The notes under the pieces were generated by a model. It was not told the DNA's origin. It made no database searches and worked only from the letters and a program-made list of their open reading frames with translations. The translations under genes were made by a program, and so were the position numbers. From Rosellinia necatrix (Eukaryota > Ascomycota > Sordariomycetes > Xylariales > Xylariaceae), in assembly GCA_021209875.1 (NCBI GenBank), contig JAGYVD010000010.1:2232001-2296000 (forward strand): a DNA stretch of 64,000 nucleotides, written 5' to 3'. Position 1 is the first letter of the stretch. The number at the start of each line of letters is the position of its first letter. Positions 25,041 to 38,078 of this stretch are shown here, one piece after another.

Positions 25041-26439
25041 TTAATATGGTCATCCGCTAGTAGATTATATGTTCAGATGCTCATTCCCAGACGACTCCTA
25101 TGGAACACGAAGTCAACCAAACCACACAGAGTGTAACTAGTTATAATAAGTCCAATCGCTTCGCTATTGAATATGCGGATCGTAACACTGTAGATATTTA
25201 ACCTTGTAATCGCAGCGTAGCTATCGCAAATGTGTGTTGCCCCCGAACATATTACCGTCCCCCGAACATATTAATTAGGCATATCGGAAGAAGCTCGACG
25301 ACTTTCAGAACACTTCCACTATTCATTTCGAGGGTTCTGTGAACACGATAGTACGACCAAGCCGAACAACATCTATAGACGACGTCAATTGAATTAATAG
25401 CCTACTTAATAATAATATCAAACGCCCTAATGAGGAATTAGTCCGAGTCGTTTATTCACCCGTTGATGAGGTCGCTGTGTTAAGACATGATATCATCAAG
25501 TTGAAGAACCAAGTAAAGAACCATGTCCGCACAGCCTTAGATGTTTTAATTGGATTCAGAATTGTTGATCATAAGGTTGACGAAGAATTATAAGCCGAAC
25601 GAGAAGGATTTCCGAGTAGCTTTTAAGCGATAGCTATTTATCTACAGCTGGGAATGCAGTCCTAGGAGCTTACAGCCATATTGAAATATTTCAAGAATTA
25701 TTGCCGTTATTGTCTGGACAATTTGGTTGGATTTCTTTGTATAGAATTTCATTATTTTCAAAATTGCTAATGTATTCCTCTGGCATATATTTATTTTATC
25801 TATTTTTAGTTAAACATGCGCCTATATAGACTCGTTTTGTTCCAGGAATCTTTTATTGTCCAAAATCTAAATTCTTATCTATGTGATATTCGTCGTTAAA
25901 GTTCTGACAAACTAAGTTTACTCGCTACTAAAGTGAACCACCTGTATTGGGAGGTAACAATAGCGGTTCCGTTCGAGATATGTAGCCCTTACGCCCCCAA
26001 CTGTAGTTCGTATCAACTCGCACAGTTAGGGAATTAGTTGATCAAGGCATCGTGAGGTCGTAGAATTCAATTAAAATAAAACGATAAAAATCAACGAGGC
26101 AAAAGCTAACTGAGGATGTAATGCTTGAAAATTTACATATGTGGTTTCGTACCCCTTTTTATGCCACTCCGGCCAATTTAGCCCCTAATACCCGCCACCC
26201 TAGTGGCTTAATCACAATACTCCACTTGTCAGGGCTAGCGACACGCAGGAAAAGAAGTATTTATGTGTGAGCCACATCAATACGATAAAGACTCCAAATT
26301 GGGACCAAGTATGTGACTGTAATTGTACAGCGATTTATAAGTAGGGTAGGATCCCATCCATTGCCAGTGGGTCCTTTAGGGGGTCCCATTGGCTGGTCCT
26401 ATGTCTTAACACCCACTTCATTACGGTATTGTAGACAAA

Positions 26440-26589
26440 TGTCAGTTGTAGGGATAACAGAGTGAGTAGATAGGCTTGTTCTAGGCCGTAGGTGGTTGTA
26501 TTTAGTGCTCAATAGGGTTAATAATTGATTCCTGAACCCTTCAAGACCCAAGGGGGTAGTAGCTGGCAGTGTCATAGTCGGACCTGGCA
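26440..26589 (-). mobile_element. solo LTR with internal deletion
   Basis: Reverse-orientation copy of the 214-bp LTR at 59599-59812. It begins TGTCAGTTGTAGGG, ends GGACCTGGCA and shares long blocks such as TGATTCCTGAACCC. About 64 bp are missing relative to the other copy. Flanks ACAAA (26435-26439) and ATAAA (26590-26594) are a likely 5-bp target duplication with one C-to-T change. Differences from the other copy are mostly transitions. Confidence 0.8.
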
Positions 26590-27269
26590 ATAAACCATTT
26601 ATTAGGCTCAGCCGGTCTTAGTGCGATTCACTTCAGTATAAGTTGAAGATATATTCTCTCGGCTAGCTCCGTGTAGTATAATAAGAGGCGCACGGCAACC
26701 AAGGGAATGCTTTTGGTGGTAATGGGACGTCTATGCGAATGTGCGGGAGGGCGTGGTCGGCTCGATGCAAACCGACTCCATGAGCAGTTTTGGATTGAGT
26801 TCGGAGATCAGTGAAATGCGAGGTGAAATTCCTGGATGTTGAGCGTTCCCTCGAGGGAGCTATGTTTACTTCTCGCAAGAGAAGTAGGATTCGTAATGGT
26901 GAAGGGGCGGTTGCCGACCGATCTTCCCAGCTGAACTCCCGTAATTATGTTAGGGACAGGTGATAAGGTCGTCATAAAGTATAAATATCAGATAAACGTG
27001 TAGTATCGTGTGTTACAGCAGTTGTATAATGAGCTCATATTACTCTGATGAATACTTGATTGTCTTTTAGCCTTGGGCTTACTCAAAGAATAGGCATCTT
27101 GGCTGGGTGGCTTACTTGAATAGAATTAGCAGTGGCAGGCCGTCGTGTTCATGGCGCTGTCGGGACAAAGGATGGAGTACAGGATATAGCCTCATTATTA
27201 TTGCTTCGATGGGTAGCTTGGCTAAACTGTATTGAATTTATCATGTTGGAAATTGGATGAATGTAGATA

Positions 27270-27321
27270 GTGTCGTGGATAAGTGTCGTGGATAAGTGTC
27301 GTGGATAAGTGTCGTGGATAA
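27270..27321. repeat. 13-bp tandem repeat, four copies
   Basis: Four perfect abutting copies of GTGTCGTGGATAA. Confidence 0.92.
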
Positions 27322-27767
27322 GTGTTAAGTGAGTTGCCAGGATTCCCGGGGGAGCTTGGGTTTGATATTTATAAACACCGAGCGTGGATGCTTCCTGCCT
27401 CCGTAAACTGGTTGTGCTTACTTTAAACAGGACAACGCTTCTATTGAAACTTAATATGCGAAGAGGTCGTCGTTATGGCAAAGGATTTCTCATCTAGATG
27501 GATGGAAGTTGGAACCGCGACGCAAACTGGCCAAAACCCGTCAAACATGCACATCTCCAAGAACTCACCCTAATGTAAGGAAGGAAGCAGAGTCGGTAAT
27601 CGCTAGGTCAGCTAAGCACGGACGAATTGAACGCAGGTCCGAGGCAACAAAGTTATACTATTTCGGCGTAAAGCACGACACCTGGCAAAAAAGCAAGTAC
27701 ATTTATTTACTTGAGGAGCTGCAGCAGTGATGCGAGCCCCTTCCCCCTTCCCCTTCCTCTGCAACAA

Positions 27768-30700
27768 TCAAGCAACATACCAAGCCTCGATGCCAACCCC
27801 CGCAACCAGTATTCTTCCCCCCCTTTCCTCCTCTGACGTCCTCTCATTCCCGTCGTCGTCACACCCCCCTCTGGCAACTTCCAGGTCCCCGGGGTCCGCG
27901 ACGCCGCTATACCGGTTATCCAGAAGGTGGACCGCGGGGGAGGCGGACTGCCAGCCGACGAGCCGCCAGGTCTTGACGCGCTGGTCGTTGCTCGAGGTCG
28001 CCACCACCGCGTCCCGGCCGCCGTTCTCGAGGCGCACTATCCCCAGGCCCGTCACTGCGGCGGCGTGCGCGGAGCGGACGACGAATTTGTTGCGGACCTC
28101 GTACCGGGCTGGGGCTTGTTTATGTTCATCCCCAATGTGTCTCGACCTGGCCGAGTCTGGGCCTCGGCCGGGCAAGGATGTGGAGTTAGATGTGTTTATG
28201 GGTTCTGAATCTGCATATCGGTACATCGCCTGGGGGAATGGAGCAAGGGCCGCCAGATGTAGGTGTAACACCCCGATCGCATCGTCATCGCCCCCCGTGA
28301 CGATGAGGTACGAGGTCCCAGTCTCTGTGCCGACGCTGCACATATCTAGAGACTTGATAGTGCTCTGATGGAGTTTCGTGACCAATATATCTGTTGCATC
28401 CTCGGTTCCGTCCTCTAGGCTGCGCATGTCTGTAAATACAGCCAAATGGCCATCCGTTGCGGCTGTCAGGGCCTGTGGGTATTGCCCATTCTTGAAATTT
28501 AAGTGTCTAATCTGTGTAGGACAGGCCCCGGTGTACATCCGCCTACCCAAGAGCTGGAAGCCGTGCTGCGCCGAGTAGAAATAGCTCTGTACCGCAGAGT
28601 TGGAGAGCGTCATGGAGATACAGAACCGGGGGTCTACCCGGGACTCCTCTGATTTGACGGTGATACCCTCAGCCGCGTCGTCGCCTAAACACTGCACATC
28701 GAAATCCGTGATCCGCAGGTCGCCCACTTCGGTGCGATCGGGGAATACGGCCTCGCATACGACCCCGAGTGGGCAGATATCGCTTTTCAGCGGCGTAACA
28801 CGCCATGCGAAAAATTCCTCGCTACCGCCGCTACTGAAGAGATATTGGTCCTTATACCATTTTAGTCGCTGGATACCCGTATTGTGCTTCTCCAGAGCGA
28901 GCACGCAGCGCAACTGCTCCTCTCCCTCTCGGCATCGATCCCTGTCGCGGAGTTCCCATATGCGAATCATGGTGTCCTCGGCACCCGTGGCCACGTACTT
29001 CCCCGAGGCCGACACGGCCTTAATCTCGCGGCCGTGGTCGCCCGTCTTTAGTGGGAGATGCGGTGCGCGGGTCTGCGAGAAGATCTTCATCTGCGACGCC
29101 TTGGTGCAGGCGAACCTAAGGCCTTCGGGATTTCCCCTTATTTGTACCTGGTCGAAGATGCGGTGTCCGCCGCCGCAGTCGATTGTCGTCACCTCGCTTT
29201 GTTGGGTCGCGTTCCAGACTACGAAGTGCTTGCCTCGGAATCCGTATAACATAAGGTCTTGTGTACCGTCTGGCCGGTCGAACAAATACGATCCTTCGAT
29301 CAAGGGTCCAAATGGGGGTTTTGTCTCATGGAGGAGTCGGAATTGAAATTTACTAACAGAATTGAGGATCTCGTAAATCCGATACTTTCCGTCACGAGAA
29401 GTCGTAAGAAAATATAGGGGTGAATTCTCAAAGCGTTGTGGGAGTGGAAGAACCGACGTGATTTTGTCGCCAGTTTTAACTTCAACGGTAACTAGGGGAG
29501 AGTAGTCACCATTAGGTGTTAGATCAAGGATGGACATATACCCGTTTCTAGAGCCGAGGACAAGGTAGTTGTAACTCCATGCCGCGGTTGTCACGATAAA
29601 TTCATCGGGCAGTAATACACCCGACCGTTGTGTCACGGTGTGATCCTGACCAAGCCGGAGAAGCTCTGCCTTGGTGCTTCTAAATGCCGTGACAAGGATC
29701 TCGACGTATCCATAGGGTTCTCGACGAGTGTCCTGGGCCGCGTGCGAAGATAAAGCTAAGGTGTCCGAAAGGCAGATGATCTCGGTGATCTTCCGCTCTG
29801 CTTTGTAGATTGACCAGAGCATGTCGCCGCTGGCCTCATGATAATAAAATAACTCGCCGTTAGGAGCGCCGATAAAAGCCAACGAGGCTCGTCTTGAACT
29901 TCTTAGGATAGTATACGACTGTATGGCAATTCGGATGGTATCGGGGATTGTGAGCTCTTTCCACTTTGTGTCGTCGCCAAAACTACAGAGGAAAAGACGG
30001 CCTGTCCTTGTCGTGATGAGTAACCGGTTGTCTGTGATGAACCCGAAGCTTTGGAACATCTCTTTTCCGTTTCCATGTTTAAAAGAAGAAGTCGGAGAGA
30101 TGGTTTGGGGTTTTTGGTGCCGGCACCTTTCGATAAGGGATGTTGGAGATATGTCAAGTTCCTCAATGGATCGTCGGTGATGGGCCATGTTATCTATCGT
30201 GTCGTTTGTGGTTCTTGGCACGCACGCAGAATCGTTCTCCGAGAGCGCTATCTTGCCGTCGCCGCCGCCGGTAGCTATTAGAAGGCTATTCTCATTGGAG
30301 ACCATAGCGTGCGACCATATTTGCTTTCCATTATGATGCGACAGAGTCTCGTAATGCGTCAACGTAGAAAAAGGTTGGCCACCGTTGTTTAGTGCCCCTG
30401 TTGTAGGTGTCCCCAGAGATGACTCTAGGCTAGCGCCTAGATCTAGATACCACCTTTGCATCGTAGCATCTTCCCCGAACGAATAGACTTCAACCATATC
30501 CCCATCGGAAAGGACACTGGGACTCTTAATCTCGACTTGCCATATCCTGGATGCATGGCCCATGGCCGTCGCAATGCACCTTGACTGGTTACTGACCAGC
30601 CCTATTGAACCAATGACAGAATCGCCAAACCCGGTCTGCCTTGCGTCGGATATTTGTGTCCCGTACTCATTGTCTTCGTTCGTAGGCTTGTCACTCCGTT

Positions 30701-31813
30701 CTGTAATATCCCAGATTCGAATCGTCCTATCATCGCTGCAACTTGCGAGCAGCCTAATACTGGTCCCGGAACTGGTCACTATCTCGGGGGAGATATGAAC
30801 ACCGAAAATCGAGCCTTCGTGGCCCGAGAACACAAACAAAACCTCACACCCGGCCGTCTCTCCGATCTCTTGTACGTCGCCTATCCCCCGACCATGTTTA
30901 TCGTCAGCACCAGAGCCAAGATGGCACTTCCAAACCACAATCTCGCCGAATACGGTGCCGGCGGCCACCAGCACGCAGTCCCGCTCGATCCAGAAGAAGT
31001 TGCCCGAGTACAAGATCGGGCGCGAGGGCGAGCGCACCCGCCCTAGAACGAGTGCGCTCTGATCCGTGCTGATATGCCCTTCGATGACATCATTATGCGC
31101 CGTTAGTAGAACGATGCGATTGTCGTTGAAGGGCGAGATACGGCCGTCAAATATCCAATCGGGGGCCACCGCCTCGGGTGCCGCGCATAGCGAGCCAATC
31201 CCCCCGTGAGTGTCACCGAGTGCACCGCCATCGTCAGCGCGAGAGCGTCTATAGATCAACTCCTCGATGAGGTAGATAGGTAGTACTTTGACGACATGAC
31301 CGCCCCAAACCAGGATCTGAGCGGGGTGCTTGGGGCCGCCGCCGCCGCCGCCGCCGCTGTCTCTGACGGGGGGTACGGAAATACCGTGGATTGGTTGCGC
31401 ATGGAAGATGGGCAGCACACAACAGAGCCGCGAGGCCGCGATATCATAGATCTTTATATCTGTGTCCTCGGCCGCGAGCAGGTATTGCTTCTCACGCAGC
31501 GTCAAGAACGCAAGCGCCGTGATTGGGTTCAATACATACTCGCGCCGGAGTCGCCCAGGAGGTTCCGCCTAGGATTAGTAAGTATTAAGTATATGCCGTT
31601 AATTTTCCGTACGCGACCAGTGGTGCAACAACTCTTTGGATTTCGCTGATTTCCTTGGGGATTTGGTGGGATTGGTGTTGTGGGGCCCTCATCGTCTTCA
31701 ATGGGGGTGGTGCTGGTGGAGGTGGTGTTTTTTTTCCTTTTTTCTTTCTTTCTTTTGTTTTGGAGTGGTTTGTTTCCCCAATAATCGAAAGGTAGACTTA
31801 CCTCATGAGACAT
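27768..31813 (-). CDS. RTT10: WD40 protein, WDR6/Rtt10-like (tRNA methyltransferase partner)
   Basis: The main exon 31568-27768 is open throughout. It has no ATG at its beginning, and its acceptor is convincing (TACTAATCCTAG). A four-codon first exon at 31813-31802 (ATG TCT CAT GAG, donor GTAAGT) with a 233-bp intron supplies a start in frame; this exon is the least certain part. The product is about 1270 residues. Many WD repeats are visible, such as GHEGSIFGVHIS...CSDDRTIRIWD, SASGKYVATGAEDTMIRIWEL and, near the end, SSNDQRVKTWRL. Length, repeat spacing and the HEGSIFGV block fit WDR6/Rtt10, the partner of Trm7 that directs 2'-O-methylation of the tRNA wobble position. A Gly run near residue 70 is encoded by a GCC microsatellite. 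Confidence 0.78.
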
Positions 31814-32322
31814 TACTCAAGTACCTTCATAACGGTGCCATATGCAAACTTCAAAAGTTGAACTGCGTGGAAGGGGCTTGTTTACAAGAAAATAAAGTGT
31901 TGACAGGATTGACAAGACTATCTATTATTTGGAGTGCGACAAACGCCTGAAATGTAAGTATACAAAACAAAGCACGTGATTAGAGCGCCGTCGTTCTCTC
32001 AACTGCTAGTCATTGAAGGTTCGCGCAGCACTTAATTGTTCATTGTGTAAAGCCTAATTTTAGTTTAGAAAATAACATCATGTTTTTCATTACGGCACCC
32101 ATCTATGGAAGTGCCTCGGAATCCCTTTAGAGGGTGTGATATCAACGTATAGAAGCCGTTTACAACCCACTTATTGTCCCTCTGCCACCCCCTTCCACAT
32201 CGGGTCATCCAAGATCCTTTCATAACCCAACCAAGCGCCGATAAATGCAAACCGAAGGAAAAATAAATCTTCTAATCTATTTCACATGACATGCCTTCGT
32301 CATTATATTCGCCGCGTTCCCC
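31814..32322. other. intergenic, 509 bp
   Basis: Upstream of the WD40 gene and downstream of the SUR7-family gene. No gene or repeat recognised. Confidence 0.6.
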
Positions 32323-33423
32323 TTAAACACGAGAATGCGAGTAAGGCTCGTAAGCGAGATCCGACCGGGCGCCACCGCGCTGAGGGGCGCCGTAGTTGTG
32401 ACCGCTGTAAGCCGAGTTGCGATTATCGCCAATAGGAGCGTAGGAGCCAGTAGGAAGGAGCTTCTCGCTGTCGGAGTGGCGCGCCGACCTGGCATGCGGA
32501 CGATTCTCCGGCTTGCAGCAGCAGATGGAGAATAGCCAGAACAGACCGGCACCGATGGCGAATGCGACACTGAGCCAGAGGATAGCCAAGAAGCTAGTAT
32601 TGAGGTGGGCCTTCGCTCCAAAATGAGATGAGACGCCCAAAACGACGGCGATGATGCTTGAACCCGTGACGGTCAAGAGAACAGCAGTGGCGATGATGGC
32701 GGCGGTGGCAAAGCCAGAGATGATCCAGGTGATGCACGAAATGGCGCGGGAGCAGACCGTGAAGAGCCCGACAAGGATTTCCAACCCCAGAGCAACAATG
32801 GCAATGATAAATACCACCTCGGTCCACTTGGTAACGGTCTTGTACAGATCTAGGCCGTCGTTAAGTTCCTTCGGAAGGGTGATGTTGAGGTTCTCGTTCA
32901 GCCGGTCGACCCATGATAGATCGAGCTTGTGGGTGGCCCAGTCGAACTGCGCCTTTGAACAGTTTCGCTTGCCCTCCTGTGGGGTGACGCAATAGCCCCA
33001 TAGAGTGAAGTCGTAGACGTTGGCCAGGCCAAGATCGGAGGCCGAGATGTTCTGGCCACTAACCGCATCGAGTACGTCGGCGACATCGGCCTTGTTCAGG
33101 ACGCTGGGATCGTGCCAGTCGATAGGAGAGCGGCTGACAATATCCTGCACCTTATCGGTAACATCTTGGGTGGCGTTATTCACCTTGTCCTGCCAGTCGT
33201 TGGTGAGATCCTCCACCTTGGTGCCCGACGCAAGTGAACTTGCATTATTGATAAAATCCTGTATCTGTGTGGAATCGACAGAAAGGTTGGTAATGTCGAT
33301 CCGGAATAGATACAAGTCATTGCTGGAGACGCCAGTTAAACCGACGATGAGAGCGGCGATGATGCTCGCGACGGTGAGGATAAATGGCAGAGCCACACAG
33401 AAATATCTTCCAATGCCGCCCAT
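32323..33423 (-). CDS. SUR7/PalI family membrane protein
   Basis: Intronless, 366 residues. Four membrane helices: about residues 8-30, then 200-222, 228-252 and 275-300. The long segment after helix 1 carries the family-type LWGYCVTP motif with a second Cys in RNCSKAQFDW and several N-glycosylation sites, so it is extracytosolic. The cytosolic tail starts with a CCC cluster, a possible palmitoylation site, and is rich in Ser, Gly and Tyr. SUR7 proteins organise eisosome/MCC plasma-membrane domains; PalI relatives work in ambient-pH signalling. The sequence does not discriminate further. Confidence 0.87.
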   Translation of the reverse strand: MGGIGRYFCVALPFILTVASIIAALIVGLTGVSSNDLYLFRIDITNLSVDSTQIQDFINNASSLASGTKVEDLTNDWQDKVNNATQDVTDKVQDIVSRSPIDWHDPSVLNKADVADVLDAVSGQNISASDLGLANVYDFTLWGYCVTPQEGKRNCSKAQFDWATHKLDLSWVDRLNENLNITLPKELNDGLDLYKTVTKWTEVVFIIAIVALGLEILVGLFTVCSRAISCITWIISGFATAAIIATAVLLTVTGSSIIAVVLGVSSHFGAKAHLNTSFLAILWLSVAFAIGAGLFWLFSICCCKPENRPHARSARHSDSEKLLPTGSYAPIGDNRNSAYSGHNYGAPQRGGARSDLAYEPYSHSRV

Positions 33424-35795
33424 TGTTATTTTTTATTTTCCTTTCGGGGATCCCTCCTGCGACTGCGACGACGAAGATAGGCTGGGTTTCCTTGGGGGCT
33501 TTTATTTAATACTTGTGGCGTGCTCCGATGCCGACTGGGGTTCGGGAGCCGGAGATGATGTAATGGCCGAGCGAGAGAAAAGAGGTCCGCTAGGTTAAGC
33601 AGGGAGCGAGAGGTTTTTTTGTGCAGATTAGCGGGATTGCCTGCTTAAAAACGGAAGTTGGGCAAGACGGCGGGCTTCCACGGTCGCAAATAGGTGGTGA
33701 TGTTGATGAGAAACGGCCTGTCTCGGGAGGATTAGAAAATTAGTTTGGGGCCGGTAAGGACGAGCGAGAGATCGGGATGAGGGATAATGATGAACTCTGT
33801 CTGGAGGACGGGACGGGATTCTTTTGTATTTTCATGAGTTCTGTCAGATGGGTGCTGATCCTAACGTGTTTTGCGTGGCGCAGTATTTGTCTCAGCAGTA
33901 TGCGGTGTCATGACATAGGAAGTGTTTAAGTTGTTTGTGGTACTTGTTTCTACTAGTATGATGGGTGAGTGCACACGTACCTCCGGACACTGCGGTACGT
34001 GGGTAATAATATCCAGCCCTTGGTGGGTCCTTTGATGAAGGCCGGTACCCGTAATTGTGGCCGCGTTAGTGGGCGATGTCCCCCCTGCAATAACGGAAAC
34101 TTGAAGGACGGGCAGAGGGACAGATCCCTTCAGCCCAGCTGACAATGCTTTTGTTAGCAAAAGCTAGCAGCAGCTCAGCCCCACGAAGACCACTAGGCCA
34201 GTCAAATTCCTTGTTTCGGCACATGATACGTACCTACGCAGCCTCCCTCTCGGTTTCCAATGCGGGGAGTAGGATCTTATTACTCAAAACAGTTATCGAA
34301 GGTCTAGAAACTTTGCAGGTCAAAATAAATTGAAGGTTATATTAGCCTCTCCAAGTGCTTACATAGTGTGCAGGTTGGTACAATGCCACCACTACCACGT
34401 AGTTCGATTATACAGTCGATATTTCGCGAGACTACAACTCTCAACTATCTTTCCGCTCCGCCCTGGTGCGGTGATGGGGTTGAATACGATAAATAAGTGT
34501 CGAGGAGGCTGGAATCAGGATCGAGTCAACGACCGAGTGGCTTACACACAGGAGGTATTGATCGGAGCGCATTGTCGAACACCAAGAAGACAATTATGGG
34601 ACAAGCCGCGTCGCCTTTTGCGCCAAGACATACAAGGTTCACGGCCACACTCTGAAGTCGTCAGTGGGCCACATCACCCATCAAGGCCGAGTAGTTCGCA
34701 TGCTATTGTCGTTGCTATCGCTGCCGCCGTTATCGCCGCCGCCGCCATCATCGTCGCCGTCATCATCGTTGTTGTTGATCGATGTGGGTAGGACTGCCAT
34801 CTTACGGTGGTTTGGACCAGAAGTGCCATGGGGTTGGATCCAACCCCGTGTGGAGGAGGAGACAATCTAGGCATGTTTACTCATATGTATCAGTGGTGTT
34901 ATCAGGAGGAGCCTGTTTCGCCTTTTGATGTTTGAAGGGACCCCTGGTATATTTACGCTTATCCCGATTAACTAAAAAAAAAAAAAAATAAATAAACTGA
35001 GCGCATGGATGCGATGTCGGTCTTCGCATGTGCCTTATGCCTGTTGTCAAAGAGAAGGTCAGACGATGTGTGCACGCAGTTGGAGAGAGGTAGTCTCACC
35101 AGGTACGCAGTGGGTAGTCCTTCGATTTCCTGTGGTTAGGTCCGTCACAGCACAGCACACACGCCCCCGGCGCTGTTTTGTTATCTGCGTTGCCTAAAGT
35201 AGGTAGGTAAGGTACTGGTACGATTTAGCACTAGGTATGAGGTATCCAGCTGCTGAATTGTGGCGCAGGGTGATGCTGGCGTGGCCAAAGTGGAGAAGAA
35301 GCCATAGTGTCGAGTGCTCCGGGAACCCGGTCCCGCTAAAATGCACTTGAAAAGGCTGTAATTGGTCCTTATGGCGGGTTAACCTGAGGGCAATTCTAAA
35401 AATAAAGTCGGAAGACTTCAACTACGGTACACGCTTCGGTGTGGGTAATCAGGTAGGTATCTACAGCTATCAGGTAATGTAGCGCACATTGTCAGTCTTC
35501 CACTACACTATTCCTATCAAATACAGTTGACTGGGAGCTCTGGGGTCAAGTATTGTGTTCGTCTTTTTCTTTTATTTTTCCTTTTTTCCCACACCCTCCC
35601 ATTTGGTCGAAATTGGCCTCTAGAGAAAAATTAGGTACCTAAAAGTTATAGGAATAGAGATGACAAAACCTTTGGTCTGGGATTATTATGTACCCATATT
35701 GAACACTGAAGGGACCCATACCCTAGAATGGTGAAATGACAAAAGAAATTCTAGTCCTACCCCTTCGTAACTCGTCCAGTATCGGGATATTTTAG

Positions 35796-35822
35796 TACAT
35801 ACATACATACATACATACATAC
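35796..35822. repeat. ACAT tetranucleotide microsatellite
   Basis: About seven consecutive ACAT units. Confidence 0.85.
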
Positions 35823-36950
35823 ACTACATACACTACAAGTACGTACTCATTTTATACGACGTAAGGCTGAATGGATTCATTCCGGCGCTAGGACCAGCGT
35901 AGATAGAACCGAACGGCATAGTTCTTCAAGTGTGTATATTCTTCGTTTTGATCTCACGACCGTGATGTCTCACGTGGCATTGATTAGACGTGGAGAACCA
36001 TCGCCGTTGACCTCGGCCGAGGTGCCACGACTAATTTGACACGAACCCGTCGAAGACGATTAATCCATGACTCGCTCAGACAGACACAGTCCCTCATTGG
36101 GCTTTGGCCTGGTAACGCAGGTGAGACCCAAAACAAGAAAAGACTTGACCTTATTACCTTTGGCGTAGCCAGGATGGGTGATGGTTGGACTACCGCCCGG
36201 CTGGTATCTTGTTTTTAATGGGTAACCTGGACACGTGCTCAGATAGAGAGTTAGAGCTGTGACCGCCAGACCTCCTGGTGCACTCTCGACCCTTCGAGGC
36301 TTGCAGGTGGGTCTCTGCGTACCTAAGCAGCTCCAACAAATGGAGGTTCGAGTTCAACTCCCCACCTTTGACATTGTCGTCTCAAAGACGAGGTGTAGTG
36401 CGTGCAGGTGCAGGTAGGCAGTTCGCGGTTCAACGGTTTGTCAGGTACCTACTGACTGCACCTTTGAACTGTTTCATTTAATTCGCGGATTTCAAATACA
36501 AATCCCGTGATGTGTCCCCAAAGAATTGCCAAGGGGTCGAGTTTCTCAACAGGTCTGTGAGGTGCCGGCGAGTTGTAAGTCAGTCTACCTATAGCATACT
36601 GCATGACGGCTCAACGCTAATGCGGCCCTCAAAGAGGCCGGGCTCTCATTTGGGGCATTTGGGGCATTTGGAGCATCTGGAGGAAACCGGCACAAACCTC
36701 CTAGCCACCCGGAAGATATCGACGTCTTATTTTCGTAGGTAGGATTGAAGTCCGTGATGTACCTCTCTCGAGAGTCCGTGATTGGAAGATGTGCACTGTG
36801 ACGTGACGACAACGAAGAAGCAACGGGATTCACAAATACAAATTAATATGGCGGCTCTAGTCAGCCGATAAGACAACGCGTCACTTTAGAGTACCTACTG
36901 ACTGGCACATAGCAACATGATACCTGTTGCAAGCTCACGATAGTTATCTT

Positions 36951-36999
36951 GCTACCTGCTACCTGCTACCTGCTACCTGCTACCTGCCACCCGCTACCT
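36951..36999. repeat. 7-bp tandem repeat, seven units
   Basis: Five perfect GCTACCT units, one GCCACCC variant and one more perfect unit. Confidence 0.88.
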
Positions 37000-38002
37000 A
37001 CTTCCGCATACTGTAGTGTGGTTATTTAAGTATCTGCGGCAATTCTGCAACCATTTTTGGTTGCCTTTTCTAGACGCAACTAGACGCGTTTGAGCACTTG
37101 CATGTGAGTCCCTAGAGATCTGCAATCGGTATATACTAGCCTGGGTTAGACAGATATAGGCTGATTGACCGACTCTGGAGGTAGGTAGTTCTAGATTGGA
37201 GATGATGGGACTGAATAGATAACTCACCACCAGAGAGGCCCGCCCTCAACATTCTCGACCATATGTCCTCGGCCTGATGAAGTACATGGGCTGACTACCT
37301 CCTATTACCCAGGTACCTTGGGTACCTGGCTAAGACATAGTGCCTGAGACAATAGCATATTGACATCCCTCGATCGCTCCGGTGCCCATAGCGGAGCCCC
37401 ATATAATTCGGGGCCCAACTGCCTCGTTAATATTGGGAACGATGCCCAAGAGTCGGATAACTTCGTAGCCGCCAAATATTTATCACTATAGGGGTCACAA
37501 GGACCACTGTGCTACACTATCTACGGAATATATGCGAGGAGAGGGTGTGAGCCGGTACCTCGGAAAATCTTCTTTGGTTGCACTTTCGTTTCAAGGCCTG
37601 TTCCCTGTTGCTATAACCACTTGTAGATGGAGGTACCTATAGTTAGCTCTGCACTATCCATACTTGACCTATAGTAACTACTAAGTACTTGCCTACTGAT
37701 GTACCTAACCTAGCTGGCTTGGGTACCTGGCCTCCCTACCTCCTACCAACCTCTCACAATCGTAGCTGTTACCTGCCTAGGTACTTTACATACCTACCTA
37801 CTCTACATGCTCTACATACTCTACATAGTACCTCACCTAGTGACTTCACCGACATCGTCACAAGACGAGGACGTTAGAAATACATACATACTTAATCGTC
37901 GCCGCCCCCCTGTGCCTCTTCAACAAAAATCCATCGTTGTGGTCAACGACATACATACCTGGCGCCCTAGCTCAGCATTCAGTGTGTGGGCATAATAGCG
38001 TT

Positions 38003-38078
38003 TGGTGCTATCTCTGGCGCTATTTCTAATGCTATCTTTGGTGCTATCTTTGGTGCTGTCTTCGGTGCTGTCTTATTC
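38003..38078. repeat. 12-bp minisatellite
   Basis: About six imperfect copies of GGTGCTATCTTT. The plus frame at 37986-38195 is open and would read Gly-Ala-Ile-Phe repeats, but I see no other coding evidence. Confidence 0.7.

Larger units (their letters stand above)
25041..27767. other. AT-rich relic region
   Basis: About 2.7 kb, distinctly AT-richer than the genes. Holds a short open stretch near 25390-25592 without an ATG (helical, containing VRHDIIKLKN-like residues) that could be a decayed transposon gag or coat fragment, a tandem CCCCCGAACATATTA pair near 25242-25275, a deleted solo LTR and a 13-bp array. No intact gene recognised. Confidence 0.55.

Noticed and set aside
26780..26860. 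GAGGTGAAATTC-like string resembling small-subunit rRNA
   Set aside because: Only about 17 bases match; flanking sequence does not align with rRNA by eye.
33861..34160. 99-codon minus-strand frame with a hydrophobic start
   Set aside because: No splice context, no family resemblance, composition like surrounding non-coding DNA.
36290..36390. GGTTCGAGTTC, a possible tRNA B box
   Set aside because: No A box, no paired acceptor or T stem.
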